Origin: Brevibacillus laterosporus
GTDB taxonomy: Bacteria > Bacillota > Bacilli > Brevibacillales > Brevibacillaceae
Direction of reading: 5' to 3'
DNA: 64,000 nt
Assembly (NCBI RefSeq): GCF_030489605.1
Contig: NZ_JAUKFY010000011.1
Span: 62,001-126,000, forward strand
Shown: positions 45,949-55,419 of the stretch, one piece after another
Position numbering within the stretch: the stretch's first letter is position 1
How the letters are laid out: every line of letters starts with the position of its first letter
Position numbers and translations under genes: made by a program
The notes under the pieces: generated by a model
The model's database searches: none
The model's input: only the letters and a program-made list of their open reading frames with translations
What the model was told of the DNA's origin: nothing

Positions 45949-46800
45949 ATGATGGAGATTTCATGTGATTTACATACCCATACGTTGGCATCTGATGGAA
46001 CAACAACACCAGCAGAAAATGTACAGCTCGCTAAAGAGGCAGGCCTCAACGCAGTTGCTATTACAGACCACGATACAATAGCAGGAATAGCAGAAGCGAT
46101 TCAAAAAGGGATTGAGCTAGGAGTAGAAGTGGTGCCCGGTGTTGAAATTAGTACTGCTCACGAGGGAAAGGACATTCATATCCTTGGCTATTTTATTCCG
46201 TTTGAAGACCCAGCCTTCCATGAAGCATTAACGCAGCTGCGTGATGTGCGTCATCTGCGTAATCTGAAATTGATTGCGCGTCTTCAGGAGATTGGAGTAG
46301 ATATTACGGTAGAGGATGTCTATCGTCGCAAAACCTCTGATGATAAAAATATAGGTCGTCCACACATTGCAGAGGAATTGGTCGTAAAAGGGCTTGCTAC
46401 ATCGATTGATGATGCGTTTCAGAAGTATTTGGGAGAAGGTGGCGCTGCTTATGTAAATGTAGAGCGGATCGAGCCATTAGAAGCAATCAACATGATTAAG
46501 AAAGCTGGTGGTGTGGCTGTTATTGCTCATCCTGGCTTATATAAGAACAACGAATTGGTAGAAGAGCTGATTGTGTATGGGCTGGACGGCATCGAGATCA
46601 ATCACCCTGACAATTCAGAAGAAGATAAGGCAGTGTATGGGCAATTAGCAGAAGAATATGGATTGATTGTGACGGGCGGATCTGATTTTCATGGATACCG
46701 TGGAAATCAGACATTCCATGCACCACTGGGGGCCTATGGCACATCTAGTGATGCTGTTTATAAAATGCGAAGACTAGCAGCGTTACGACAACAAAAATAA
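45949..46800 (+). CDS. PHP-domain phosphoesterase (YciV/RnaM-like)
   Basis: 283 residues. PHP metal ligands are in CDLHTHTLASDGTTTP (motif I), AITDHDTI (motif II), VPGVEIS, AHPGLY and GSDFHG (late motif). This is the family of E. coli YciV (RnaM), a 5'-3' oligonucleotide and nucleoside bisphosphate phosphatase. It stands alone with a strong terminator. Confidence 0.85.
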   Translation: MMEISCDLHTHTLASDGTTTPAENVQLAKEAGLNAVAITDHDTIAGIAEAIQKGIELGVEVVPGVEISTAHEGKDIHILGYFIPFEDPAFHEALTQLRDVRHLRNLKLIARLQEIGVDITVEDVYRRKTSDDKNIGRPHIAEELVVKGLATSIDDAFQKYLGEGGAAYVNVERIEPLEAINMIKKAGGVAVIAHPGLYKNNELVEELIVYGLDGIEINHPDNSEEDKAVYGQLAEEYGLIVTGGSDFHGYRGNQTFHAPLGAYGTSSDAVYKMRRLAALRQQK

Positions 46801-46820
46801 ATCATATAGATGAAAATAAA

Positions 46821-46860
46821 AACACGCAGGAGAGCAAAGGATTGTCCCGCGTGTTTTTTT
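46821..46860 (+). terminator. Intrinsic terminator after the PHP gene
   Basis: AACACGC (46821-46827) and GCGTGTT (46849-46855), then TTTTT. Confidence 0.85.
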
Positions 46861-46874
46861 GTGCGGATAGTTCA

Positions 46875-47318
46875 CTATCTACTCAACTGTTTCTTCATCA
46901 TGATATGATCGATGCCGGCATCATCAAAAATTTCACCGTAACCCACATATCCCAATTTCTCATAAAAGGGCTGAGCGTGTAACTGAGCCGAAAGCTTGAG
47001 CTCAGAGTATCCTTGCTGGACAGCGATTTTTTCCAGGTGAATCATTAGTTCGCGGCCAAGGCCTGTCCCGCGGGTTTCTTGTTTAACTGCAACACGTTCC
47101 ATTTTTCCCATTCCTTTTTCAGGAGAACGAAGGCGCCCAGTAGCTACTGGTTCGGTATCTCGATAGGCTATAACGTGTATGGTTGGATCAGAGAGCTGAT
47201 CGTGCTTATCAATTTCCAGCTCCTCTGGTACCTGCTGTTCTTCTATAAAAACAACACGGCGCACATGCAATGCATCTTGCAATTCTTTGTCTGTGGTTAC
47301 TTGACGAATTGTATACAT
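46875..47318 (-). CDS. yjcF: GNAT acetyltransferase, YjcF-like
   Basis: 147 residues from ATG 47318 with GGAGG eight bases upstream (the open frame begins at 47333). It begins MYTIRQVTTDKELQDALHVR. The acetyl-CoA motif is ETRGTGLGRELMIHLEKIA with the late FYEKLGYVGYGEIF, as in the YjcF/ElaA branch. With the two genes upstream on the same strand it recreates the yjc cluster known in Bacillus subtilis. The substrate is unknown. Confidence 0.8.
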   Translation of the reverse strand: MYTIRQVTTDKELQDALHVRRVVFIEEQQVPEELEIDKHDQLSDPTIHVIAYRDTEPVATGRLRSPEKGMGKMERVAVKQETRGTGLGRELMIHLEKIAVQQGYSELKLSAQLHAQPFYEKLGYVGYGEIFDDAGIDHIMMKKQLSR

Positions 47319-47406
47319 CTGACTTTCCTCCAAAATGTAGTAAGAGTAATCTATGGTCTATAGATGATTAGTTGCTGGTAATACACCCGAATCAGTTTAT
47401 AAAAGC

Positions 47407-47436
47407 AAACAAGGCCATAACGAGCATGGCCCTGTT
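47407..47436 (-). terminator. Hairpin after yjcG
   Basis: AAACAAGGCCAT (47407-47418) and ATGGCCCTGTTT (47425-47436), then a T-rich stretch leftward. Confidence 0.6.
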
Positions 47437-47463
47437 TATCCAATCTCGTTTGAAAATAACAAG

Positions 47464-47970
47464 TTAGGCTAATGGAAAGCTTCTTACAATTGACCATTTA
47501 CCATCAACTTCTTCTTTTAATAAATGTAGTTCTGTTATTTCAGAAGGAAGATCGAATTTCATCATGCCCAATTGATCGACAACATCCTTTAATTCAGACT
47601 CACTTAAATCACGTCCTATGGTCAGATGAGGGATGAAGGCAAACTCTTCCTGATGATCACCGAAGTATCTCATAATGCTGGCATGTAAGCTTTCAACAGC
47701 TTCTTTGTTCTGAAAGGATAGAAAAATAACGTTTGTAGTAGGATGGAACGTAGAAGCCCTGTGGAAATTAATAGAAAAAGATGAGGTTGATTTCGCGATG
47801 TCTTCCAATTGAGCAGACAAGGTAGCAATCTGCGTATCATCCGCTTCAAATGCCTCTTTTAACCGGATATATGGCTGAACCAAGGCATAGGCAGGGTCGT
47901 ACCGTTTGCGGTATGAGTTAGCGACTTCTTGCACTTCTTTTGATGGGAAAAGTACGATACTATATTTCAT
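47464..47970 (-). CDS. yjcG: 2H-phosphoesterase-like protein YjcG with one motif lost
   Basis: 168 residues of the LigT/YjcG family; the start MKYSIVLFPSKEVQEVANSY is very like Bacillus YjcG. The second H-x-T motif is intact (PHLTIGRDL). In the first, where the family has HLT/HLTLKE, this protein reads PYIRLKEAFE, so the catalytic His and Thr are absent. Either the enzyme is inactive or it works differently. It stands between yjcH and yjcF homologues, as in Bacillus. Confidence 0.8.
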   Translation of the reverse strand: MKYSIVLFPSKEVQEVANSYRKRYDPAYALVQPYIRLKEAFEADDTQIATLSAQLEDIAKSTSSFSINFHRASTFHPTTNVIFLSFQNKEAVESLHASIMRYFGDHQEEFAFIPHLTIGRDLSESELKDVVDQLGMMKFDLPSEITELHLLKEEVDGKWSIVRSFPLA

Positions 47971-48113
47971 GTGAAACCCTCCTCCTCATATAAAATACCC
48001 ATTAAACGCTTTTCTCTATTTTAACAGAAAATTCTTTCGGTGTATAATGTTGCAGTTGCCTTGTATATACTTACCTTTTTCAGGAAACCCTACTGGAAAA
48101 GGGGGTGATACAT

Positions 48114-48281
48114 ATGAAAAGTGCTGTTTTGATGACGTATGCTTTTTTAGGAATTGCGATGCTACTTGTACTGCTCTTTACGATGCTTTGGGCTATTCTT
48201 AAAAGCGACAAAACCGTTATTACCAATGGAGCTACCCGCTCTCAATTACGTGACCCGACAGATCCTGCCACTAGAGAATAG
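48114..48281 (+). CDS. Small single-pass membrane protein (55 aa)
   Basis: ATG preceded by GGGGGTGA. The product begins MKSAVLMTYAFLGIAML, has one membrane helix of about 22 residues through FTMLWAIL, and has a short hydrophilic C-terminal tail ending DPTDPATRE. It is encoded on the opposite strand between the yjcG- and yjcH-like genes. Function unknown; the shape suits a small membrane regulator. Confidence 0.65.
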   Translation: MKSAVLMTYAFLGIAMLLVLLFTMLWAILKSDKTVITNGATRSQLRDPTDPATRE

Positions 48282-48312
48282 AGCTATCATTTGGGCTTAT
48301 CTATCTTTTTTG

Positions 48313-49041
48313 CTACGAGTAAAAATAACGAATAATCTGGGGCAGATGGGCTTGCCAATGTTCCCAAGTATGGTCGCCTTCGCTTATTTCTAAGTGAAAG
48401 GTGGCCTTTTTTTGTTGCAATAATTCTACAAAGCGTTGGTGTGGAGTAAATAGATCAATCGTTCCGGAGCTTGTAGAGACAGCCGTTTCTTTGATGCCAA
48501 TCTCCAGATAAAGAGATAATTGCCCAAAGGACTGACTATTTGCCGCTAAGCTATAAAAGGATTCATACAGGGCTCCTGACTGGGAGGCTACATTACCAAA
48601 TGTATGAGGATAACGGAAAGCGGCCGCTAAGGAAACCGTACCACCTAGTGAATCACCGATCAGTGTCCGTCCACCACTTAATGGCTCTGTAGCAAAATGC
48701 TGATCCATATACGGTACTACTTCTTCTGCCATGAAGCGTATATAGGCATCAAATTCCTCGCCATCAGGATGACAGCGTGAGCGTCTTTTTTCCTTTTCAA
48801 CGGGAATAAACACCACGATGAGATTCTGAATCTCCCTTTTATCCAGCATACGGTCAAGCAAACCCGGCAGGCGTCCCAAGCTCAAGTAATCCCGTCCGTC
48901 CTGAGCGTATAAGACTGGATAAGAATACAGCGGTGAATAAAAGGGGGGTGTATAAATAAGCAGCGTTTCCGTGGTGCCCAGATACTGACTAGCGAGAGTC
49001 ACTTCTGACAAGCTACCTTTTGGAGTCTGAGAAGTAGACAT
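48313..49041 (-). CDS. yjcH: Alpha/beta-fold esterase, YjcH-like
   Basis: 242 residues of the esterase-D-type family. The nucleophile elbow is GDSLGGTVS, the catalytic His lies in SEGDHTWEHWQ near the C-terminus, and it opens with YTPPFYSPLYSYPVLYAQDG. Enterochelin esterase-like or YjcH-like. No signal peptide. It lies upstream of yjcG and yjcF on the same strand. Confidence 0.85.
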   Translation of the reverse strand: MSTSQTPKGSLSEVTLASQYLGTTETLLIYTPPFYSPLYSYPVLYAQDGRDYLSLGRLPGLLDRMLDKREIQNLIVVFIPVEKEKRRSRCHPDGEEFDAYIRFMAEEVVPYMDQHFATEPLSGGRTLIGDSLGGTVSLAAAFRYPHTFGNVASQSGALYESFYSLAANSQSFGQLSLYLEIGIKETAVSTSSGTIDLFTPHQRFVELLQQKKATFHLEISEGDHTWEHWQAHLPQIIRYFYS

Positions 49042-49295
49042 GGGATAACCTCCTTTGCTAGATAATCGTATTTTACTGCATAGAGGAGGGGAACGGCAAA
49101 AGGGAAATGGGCTTTAACTTTTAGAAGAGCATGCTGTATGAAGCCTAAAAAGCAGCGATTTGCTTGAAACGGGTAACCAATGGGGGCAAGACGGCCTGAT
49201 CGAACAGTGCAGAGAGTCGCAACCCACACAGAATGTGATACTATATAAGATGTATTCATTATTTTGCCACTCATGTGTGTAAGGAGGTTGGCTTT

Positions 49296-49892
49296 ATGAA
49301 AATCAACAGGGTACACAGTAAACAAGTTAGAGATGCAGCTTTAGCCAGCTTGACAGAACGAGGAGTATCCATTGAGGCTATTGCAGAAATTGTACACGCG
49401 ATGCAATCGCCCTATTATCCTACTCTGGCCATGGAGGCTTGCATAGAAAGCGTTCAGGCTGTTTTGGAAAAACGTGAAATCCAACACGCCATTTTAGTGG
49501 GCATCGAACTGGATAAATTGGCTGAAAAAGGTTTGCTTTCAGAACCTTTGCAATCCATAATCGCAGGTGACGAGGGTCTTTTTGGTTGTGATGAAACATT
49601 GGCACTTGGTTCCGTTTTTGGCTATGGCAGTATTGCTGTAACAACGTTTGGGCATCTAGATAAACAAAAAATTGGCATTATTAAACAACTGGATAATAAA
49701 ACAGAAGGGAAAGTAAATACCTTTCTGGACGACATGGTGTGTAGCATAGCCGCTAACGCATCAAGCCGAATGGCGCACCGCCTGCGTGATGAAGAAGAGA
49801 CAGAGGCGGCGAGAAACAAAGAAGAATCCGATCAATTGCGAATCAACATTGGAATGGCAGGCCAGCAAGCAGCTTCCGATCAGGCTGGATAA
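49296..49892 (+). CDS. pgpA: Phosphatidylglycerophosphatase A family protein
   Basis: 198 residues from ATG 49296, chosen for AAGGAGG eight bases upstream. Begins MKINRVHSKQVRDAALASLTERGVS and contains IEAIAEIVHAMQSPYYPTL, HAILVGIELDKLAEKG and FLDDMVCSIAANASSR, as in Bacillus YutG. The family removes phosphate from PGP in phosphatidylglycerol synthesis, although the short YutG-like form may act differently. Confidence 0.8.
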   Translation: MKINRVHSKQVRDAALASLTERGVSIEAIAEIVHAMQSPYYPTLAMEACIESVQAVLEKREIQHAILVGIELDKLAEKGLLSEPLQSIIAGDEGLFGCDETLALGSVFGYGSIAVTTFGHLDKQKIGIIKQLDNKTEGKVNTFLDDMVCSIAANASSRMAHRLRDEEETEAARNKEESDQLRINIGMAGQQAASDQAG

Positions 49893-49957
49893 GCTATTAC
49901 GTATTACTTTTGAAGAGAGTAGAGAGTATAAAATTTCTCCCATGAAGGATAAAAGTA

Positions 49958-49993
49958 GAAGCACCTGGGCCAGTTTTGGCAGGGTGCTTTTTG
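49958..49993 (+). terminator. Intrinsic terminator after pgpA
   Basis: GAAGCACCTGGGCCA and TGGCAGGGTGCTT arms, then TTTTTG. Confidence 0.75.
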
Positions 49994-50250
49994 TTGTGAG
50001 GAGAGTCAGTGCTTCACGCGAATTTGTCAAAAGCAGTGATAGAAGCTGACTTTTCAAAATGTAAATCAAAATAAATATTCAGTTTTCCTCCTTATTATCT
50101 AGGGCTAGCTGCTAGTTATAAGTGGGGGCATCTAGCTTAATAGCAGCTACCAATTTTGTCCTTCCACCTTGTTCATGAACGTATACCAATAAAAAAAGTG
50201 TCACAATACGACAGGTTTATTTGTTACATCTATTGAAGGGAGGATGAACG

Positions 50251-50823
50251 TTGGAAAAGGAGGACGTGGAACGATTATTAGAAGAAGTAAAAAATGGTTC
50301 GATTGAGAAGTATGGCGTTCTTATCAACCGCTTTCAACAGCAGATCTTTCGCTACTGTTATCATATGCTTGATCATACGCAGGAGGCTGAGGATGCTGTA
50401 CAAGATGTTTTCCTTAAGGCTTATGAACATCTGGACCAATACACCTATTCACAATCGTTTTCTGCCTGGCTCTATAGAATTGCTTACAATCACTGCGTTA
50501 ACGTGTTGAAGCGTAAGAAAATGAGACGCTTGCTTCCGTTTCTCTATCATTCGGAGAACGACGGTCGAAATTATGTAGAGGAGAAAATTGAACAAAATTA
50601 TTTGAGTGAACCGTTGCAAAAGGTATGGAACAAGCTATCGACAGACGAACGAAACATCATGATTTTACGAGTGCTAGAAGAAAAAAGCTATGAAGAGATT
50701 TCTGAATTGACCAACAAAAAAACTGCTGCACTGCGTAAGCAATACGAGCGAATTTTGAAAAAGTGCAAGCGCTATTTAAACAGGACAGGAGGGATTATCA
50801 ATGAAGGACAGAGATCCGTCTAG
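50251..50823 (+). CDS. ECF-type RNA polymerase sigma factor
   Basis: 190 residues from TTG with GGGAGGATG upstream. Region 2 has YCYHMLDHTQEAEDAVQDVFLKAYEHL; region 4 reads LSTDERNIMILRVLEEKSYEEISELTNKKTAALRKQYERI. It overlaps the next gene by 23 bases, the usual sigma/anti-sigma coupling. It is the second ECF pair in this window. No promoter of its own consensus was convincing. Confidence 0.9.
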   Translation: MEKEDVERLLEEVKNGSIEKYGVLINRFQQQIFRYCYHMLDHTQEAEDAVQDVFLKAYEHLDQYTYSQSFSAWLYRIAYNHCVNVLKRKKMRRLLPFLYHSENDGRNYVEEKIEQNYLSEPLQKVWNKLSTDERNIMILRVLEEKSYEEISELTNKKTAALRKQYERILKKCKRYLNRTGGIINEGQRSV

Positions 50824-51799
50824 CGAGATGAAGGAGCTGTTACATTCAAAGAAAGTCCCACATGTCGACGTAACAGAAAAAGTATTGGATGCCATTTACG
50901 CGAAACAAAAACAAGCGGAGGTAGTTAAAGTGAAAAAGAAAATCGGATTCTTTCTAGCAGTTGGTTTATTGGTGGGGGCTTCGTCCGTGTTTGCGGCTGT
51001 AGAGGCTCTACAGTTGAAAAATGACAAAGGAGAGGTGGCCTATGAAGTTTCTAAATTGCCGAATCAACAGCAGATGTTAGAGAAATTAACTCCAAAGGAG
51101 CTTGATTGGCTCGATAAAAAGAAGAAAGAGTTAAAACGCATCAGTGATATTGTAAATAAGGTTCTACAAGGTGTTGAGGAAGGTAAGGCAGTAGCTATTT
51201 ATACGGTACCTAAGTTTATTGATGAGTCATCAAAAATGACATATATCGAGGGCAAACACCCTAATATAGATGTAGTGGCAAAACCATACGAACTGACCAA
51301 CCACAAGAATCTGCAGGAAAAGCTGGGCAAACAGCTTATTATGCCTGCGGAGCTTGCAGGTGGGTTCGGCTTCCAGGAAGCATTTGTGCATTTTAAACCA
51401 GTGCAGAACTATGATGCTAAGGCGATGAAGGAAGAAGCAGAGAAAAATCATAAAGAATATGTCGTGCATGAAGTTAAAATGAGTGAGGTTCTGGATCAGA
51501 CCTTTGTACGTTATAAGTCAGCCAAAGGTGAGATTTCGGTGAACGTGCAGAATAGGGAAAATCTGAAAAAAAACGAACCGATCACTGAAGGCGGAGACCA
51601 CGACCATGCTGAAAAAGTAAAAATTGGGGATAATGAAGCAGCTTATACAACCATGAAAACACCTGATGGCGATATGCATAAACGAATCAGTTGGATCAAA
51701 AACGGAACGAGTTTAGGCTATTCGGTGTGGACGTTCTCTAAAGATATTACAAAAGAGGACTTGATAAAAGCTGCAGAGACCCTTCAAACGGCAAAATAA
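50801..51799 (+). CDS. Membrane-anchored anti-sigma factor
   Basis: 332 residues from ATG 50801 with AGGAGGG upstream. An N-terminal cytoplasmic part of about 45 residues, then one membrane segment (IGFFLAVGLLVGASSVFAAVEAL), then a long extracytoplasmic domain containing EVKMSEVLDQTFVRYKS. That domain resembles the DUF4367 type and probably regulates release of the sigma factor encoded just before. It lacks a visible zinc-binding motif. Confidence 0.8.
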   Translation: MKDRDPSSEMKELLHSKKVPHVDVTEKVLDAIYAKQKQAEVVKVKKKIGFFLAVGLLVGASSVFAAVEALQLKNDKGEVAYEVSKLPNQQQMLEKLTPKELDWLDKKKKELKRISDIVNKVLQGVEEGKAVAIYTVPKFIDESSKMTYIEGKHPNIDVVAKPYELTNHKNLQEKLGKQLIMPAELAGGFGFQEAFVHFKPVQNYDAKAMKEEAEKNHKEYVVHEVKMSEVLDQTFVRYKSAKGEISVNVQNRENLKKNEPITEGGDHDHAEKVKIGDNEAAYTTMKTPDGDMHKRISWIKNGTSLGYSVWTFSKDITKEDLIKAAETLQTAK

Positions 51800-51808
51800 A
51801 ACGAAAAC

Positions 51809-51848
51809 ATCCTGCTTAACCAGTAAAGGTGAAGCAGGATATTTTTTT
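51809..51848 (+). terminator. Intrinsic terminator after the anti-sigma gene
   Basis: ATCCTGCTT (51809-51817) and AAGCAGGAT (51832-51840), then ATTTTTTT. Confidence 0.85.
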
Positions 51849-51961
51849 GCGTAAAGCATGTAAACAGAATGTTTTCTCTATGAAAGAAAAAAGAGATTGT
51901 ACGAGAAAACATGAATAAAAAATAAAAAGCATGAATTTATGATTAAATATTCAAAAAATAA

Positions 51962-51990
51962 TTGACAACCGCAGATAAAAGGTAGAATAT
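51962..51990 (+). promoter_or_regulatory. Sigma-A promoter before the secreted hydrolase
   Basis: TTGACA (51962-51967), 17 bases, GAATAT (51985-51990), 40 bases before the ATG. Confidence 0.55.
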
Positions 51991-52029
51991 GTAAATTAAG
52001 GTGACATTATGAATGAGGAGTGAAAATTA

Positions 52030-53676
52030 ATGCGCATATCTAAGCTGTATCATGCTGTAATTTGTATTACTCTAACTTCTAGTTTACTACTGCCTAGTGC
52101 TATGTTTTCTAGCAAAGCCTTAGCCGCCGCCCCTGCCCCTACTCTGCATGACGAGAATCCCCATGGTGCTTTTGGTGATTGGTATACGGGAGCTATTCCG
52201 CCTAACGCTTCGCCGGACAAGCCTGTCATTTTATTCGTTCAAGGACTTCACGCTACCTACAAAAAGTTTTATCGAGACGGCGGATTATATGAAGCAGCCT
52301 ACAACTCGGGGTACCGCACTGCTTTTGTGCAATTAAGAGATGCTGATGGTAATGGCGGCAACATGTATACCAATGGAGAAAAGCTGGCTGAAGTGATTAA
52401 AAAAGTAGCCGATTATTACAACGTAAAACAAATCGCAATTGTAGCTCATTCTAAAGGCGGCGTTGATACACAAGCAGCTCTTATCCATTATGGTGCGGCT
52501 CCTTATGTTCATACGGTTCATCAGCTTGCTACCCCTAATAAAGGCTCTGAGCTGGCAGACTTAGCCTATTCCTCGTGGTTCTCCTGGCTCGCCGAAATTC
52601 TAGGCAAAAAAGATGATGCAGTATACTCCTTACAAACCTCCTACATGGCTAATTTCCGCAAGCAAACAGATAATCATAGGGATATCAGCAAAACCAGAAC
52701 CTATATGGCAGCAGGTACAGGGGATGATGGCGTATTTACAAAGTATTGGTTTGCCCATGCTGTTTTACCAGGTGAAGACGATGGAGCCGTTACCGTTGAT
52801 TCCGCTTTTGGCTTACCCTATGGAATTAAAGCCTTTAAGAAAAACATCTCTCATACAGCTATTACCGATGCTAAACACGTATGGTCAGAAGTAGAATCGA
52901 ATATAAGCAAAAGTGCGAAAGAACTACAACCCAATTTTGCGCCGGAAATAGACAGAGAATATCAATTGAACGAGGAGGAAAACACGCCAGCCTCAATCGT
53001 GAGCAATACAATTGTAAGAGGCGGTAAAATTAAAGGAAAAACGCAGGATACCTTCCTATTGGAAAGCGGAGTCAGTCAGATGATGGTAGATGTTATGACA
53101 GCGAATGAAAAGACAAAAGTTAAACTGATTAGCCCATCAGGCAAGGAGTATACGCCAAAGAAACTAGGAGACAGTGACTTTGACTTTGATACTGACGTGG
53201 ATGGGGACGAGTCTCAGGAACTGTTTGCAAGTGCGATCCATCATGGATTTAAAATTGATGATCCGGAAAAAGGGAAATGGAAGCTTGTTGCGTCTGGGAA
53301 AAACGACGCCTACTTTATGTTTGCTCAGGTGGAAAGTGAACAACCAATGGAAGTAGTAAGTAAGAAAAAAATCTATGAACCGGGTGAGCGAGGAGAAATC
53401 CGAGTCGAATTACCTGAAGCTACTATTAAGAAACAGGCAATTGCTAATGTTAGCATGGTTGAAACAAAGAATAGACAGCTTTTGGCTGCAGATGATTATC
53501 TGAAAATTAAGGAAAAGGACGATGAGATTCAAGGAACTTTTAAAGCTCCTCGGAGACCAGGGATTTACAACATTTGCTTAGAAATCACTGGGGTTAATGA
53601 ATTGGGGGAAGAGTTTTCACGGTCGGTCTGGTATAATTTTGCGGTCGTAGATGAGGATACAGAGGAAGAGCTATAG
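52030..53676 (+). CDS. Secreted alpha/beta hydrolase (lipase-like) with accessory domain
   Basis: 548 residues. Signal peptide MRISKLYHAVICITLTSS... with an ALA-type cleavage site near residue 33. The catalytic domain starts VILFVQGLHATYKKFYRDGG, has the nucleophile elbow VAHSKGGVDTQ, and a later HQLATPNKGSEL, as in bacterial lipases. From about 330 a PPC-like beta domain (SGVSQMMVDVMTANEKTKVKL) and another beta domain to the end follow. The substrate is probably a lipid or ester outside the cell. Confidence 0.8.
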   Translation: MRISKLYHAVICITLTSSLLLPSAMFSSKALAAAPAPTLHDENPHGAFGDWYTGAIPPNASPDKPVILFVQGLHATYKKFYRDGGLYEAAYNSGYRTAFVQLRDADGNGGNMYTNGEKLAEVIKKVADYYNVKQIAIVAHSKGGVDTQAALIHYGAAPYVHTVHQLATPNKGSELADLAYSSWFSWLAEILGKKDDAVYSLQTSYMANFRKQTDNHRDISKTRTYMAAGTGDDGVFTKYWFAHAVLPGEDDGAVTVDSAFGLPYGIKAFKKNISHTAITDAKHVWSEVESNISKSAKELQPNFAPEIDREYQLNEEENTPASIVSNTIVRGGKIKGKTQDTFLLESGVSQMMVDVMTANEKTKVKLISPSGKEYTPKKLGDSDFDFDTDVDGDESQELFASAIHHGFKIDDPEKGKWKLVASGKNDAYFMFAQVESEQPMEVVSKKKIYEPGERGEIRVELPEATIKKQAIANVSMVETKNRQLLAADDYLKIKEKDDEIQGTFKAPRRPGIYNICLEITGVNELGEEFSRSVWYNFAVVDEDTEEEL

Positions 53677-54003
53677 GTGCATTTTGTAATAAATTTTTCG
53701 TATTACGTTACAAGAATAGAGGAATGGCACAATTATGATATTTTTAGTAAAAAAGAAATACTGTATTGTATGCGCTTACATTGTGTGGTATTATTCATTA
53801 TACAAAAATGAAAATCAGTTATACGCGTGTTACTAGTACGACTAGGCATGAGCTAAAGGGTGCGAAGGGAATGATTTCTGCTACCTTTTTAGTTCATGCT
53901 TTTTTGCTTATGAAAGCCATTTTCCTTAGGCATGAGGGATCGTGCAAACCCGTACTTCTGATTAACCTAACAACATAGAGCTGCTCATAAGGAGGAATTT
54001 TTT
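53677..54003. other. Intergenic gap with no recognised feature
   Basis: 327 bases, AT-rich. A 70-codon frame at 53766-53978 lacks a ribosome site and is judged spurious. Promoter elements for the next gene are not clear. Confidence 0.4.
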
Positions 54004-55113
54004 ATGGTGTTACGCAACAAAAAATTACTAGCTAGTGTAATTCTAGCAGCATCCTTGGTAACAACGTCTAGTGTATTCGCGAACCCAAGTACCACTACTG
54101 TAAAAAATGATGAGCCTACAAGCTACCGTATTAACCAGCTAAAAGAAACAGCGATGTACTATTACTGGCACGGCGGAGATTTAAAGAAAGCAGAAGCGGA
54201 GATTTTTAAGGGGATTACCCTAAAAGGAAAATACGATGTTGTTGAAAACGCTTACTTAGAAGCGACTATGCTTGACCCTTTTGATAATGACCTGAAATTC
54301 GGACTTGCTTCTACTCAAATCATTCAAAAGAAGCTTCCTGAAGCATTAGAGACCTATAAGCAAATCCTGAATCTTGACCCTACTAATTTTAATGCTAATT
54401 TATTATACGGTGTTTATTCCAAGGTGAATGGCGATACCAAAACATATGATGCTCAAATGGCTAAATTAAAGAAATTAGATGAGAAAAAAGCAAACGAGTA
54501 CGCAGCAAAGCTTGCCTCTGCTGAAGCATATATGCAGACTGTTTTTAACAAGGACGTACCAAAAGGCTTGCCGCAAAAAGATCATGCCATCGTCATTCTA
54601 GGCTATGCGCTAGCAGAGGATGGAACCATGCGAGAGCCATTAATTGAACGTCTAAAAGCAGGGCTTGCTCTAGCAAAGCAGTATCCACATTCTAAAATTA
54701 TCGTGAGCGGCGGGGTACCGAAAAAGGGTGTAACGGAAGCGGACGCTATGAGCAAATGGCTCATGGAGCAAGGTATTGATAAGAGCCGCATTCTATTAGA
54801 TAACAAAGCAACTGATACCGTTGAAAATGCGCTTTTTTCCATTGCAATCATGGAGCGTGAAGGCTTAAAGGATATGACACTGGTATCCAGTGCAAGTCAT
54901 ATGCGTCGTGGATTAAGTGTGTTTAAAGAAGCGAGCGAGCATTATGCGAAGCAATTAGGTAAAAAGAACGATCGCAACATCACCAATATGGTATATCTAG
55001 ATTATAAATCCTTGGAAGAAGCCCATAAAGTAACAAAGGATGAGCAGTTAGTTATTTATCGTGATTTATTGAGAACAAGCGGAATTTGGGCGTACCCTGG
55101 TATGCAGCGTTAG
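54004..55113 (+). CDS. Secreted YdcF-family (DUF218) protein with TPR-like repeats
   Basis: 369 residues. Signal peptide ending SVFANP at about residue 28. Residues 40-180 are helical-repeat-like (ALETYKQILNLDPTNFNANLLYGVYSK is TPR-like). The C-terminal half is the DUF218/YdcF fold: AIVILGYALAEDG, IIVSGGVPKKGVTEADAM, DNKATDTVENALFS and VSSASHMRR. The family may act in envelope biology (ElyC-like), but the activity is unknown. AAGGAGG precedes the ATG. Confidence 0.8.
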   Translation: MVLRNKKLLASVILAASLVTTSSVFANPSTTTVKNDEPTSYRINQLKETAMYYYWHGGDLKKAEAEIFKGITLKGKYDVVENAYLEATMLDPFDNDLKFGLASTQIIQKKLPEALETYKQILNLDPTNFNANLLYGVYSKVNGDTKTYDAQMAKLKKLDEKKANEYAAKLASAEAYMQTVFNKDVPKGLPQKDHAIVILGYALAEDGTMREPLIERLKAGLALAKQYPHSKIIVSGGVPKKGVTEADAMSKWLMEQGIDKSRILLDNKATDTVENALFSIAIMEREGLKDMTLVSSASHMRRGLSVFKEASEHYAKQLGKKNDRNITNMVYLDYKSLEEAHKVTKDEQLVIYRDLLRTSGIWAYPGMQR

Positions 55114-55276
55114 GCTTTATTTTTCACTTATTGTAAGCTATTTAATATAATCTGAGACTTTTATTAGTAGAGTAATGCTGATGCTGCAAAACAGAATTGG
55201 ACATACGGGTAGATGTAACTAGCAGAGAGCGCACACTGTATTTTATTTCTTCAAGTAAAAAAGTCAAAAGGCTGTG

Positions 55277-55324
55277 GAGCCGTCTTGTCTGCAAGTTTAT
55301 CTGTGGATGAGACGGTTCTTTTTA
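55277..55324 (+). terminator. Intrinsic terminator
   Basis: GAGCCGTCTT (55277-55286) and GAGACGGTTC (55309-55318) pair over ten positions with two G-U, followed by TTTTTA. Confidence 0.7.
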
Positions 55325-55419
55325 CGTGTTTTTTTGTGGTATTTACTATAATTAACTTTAATTACATTCAGAGGTATATATTCACAATAATGTTTTTTAA
55401 AAGAATTTTCCTAAATAGT

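Noticed and set aside
50173-50205. TGAACG-N17-TGTC as an ECF promoter for the second sigma factor
   Set aside because: The -10 does not match CGTC and no other support exists.
53766-53978. 70-codon open frame before the YdcF gene
   Set aside because: No ribosome site and no recognisable features.
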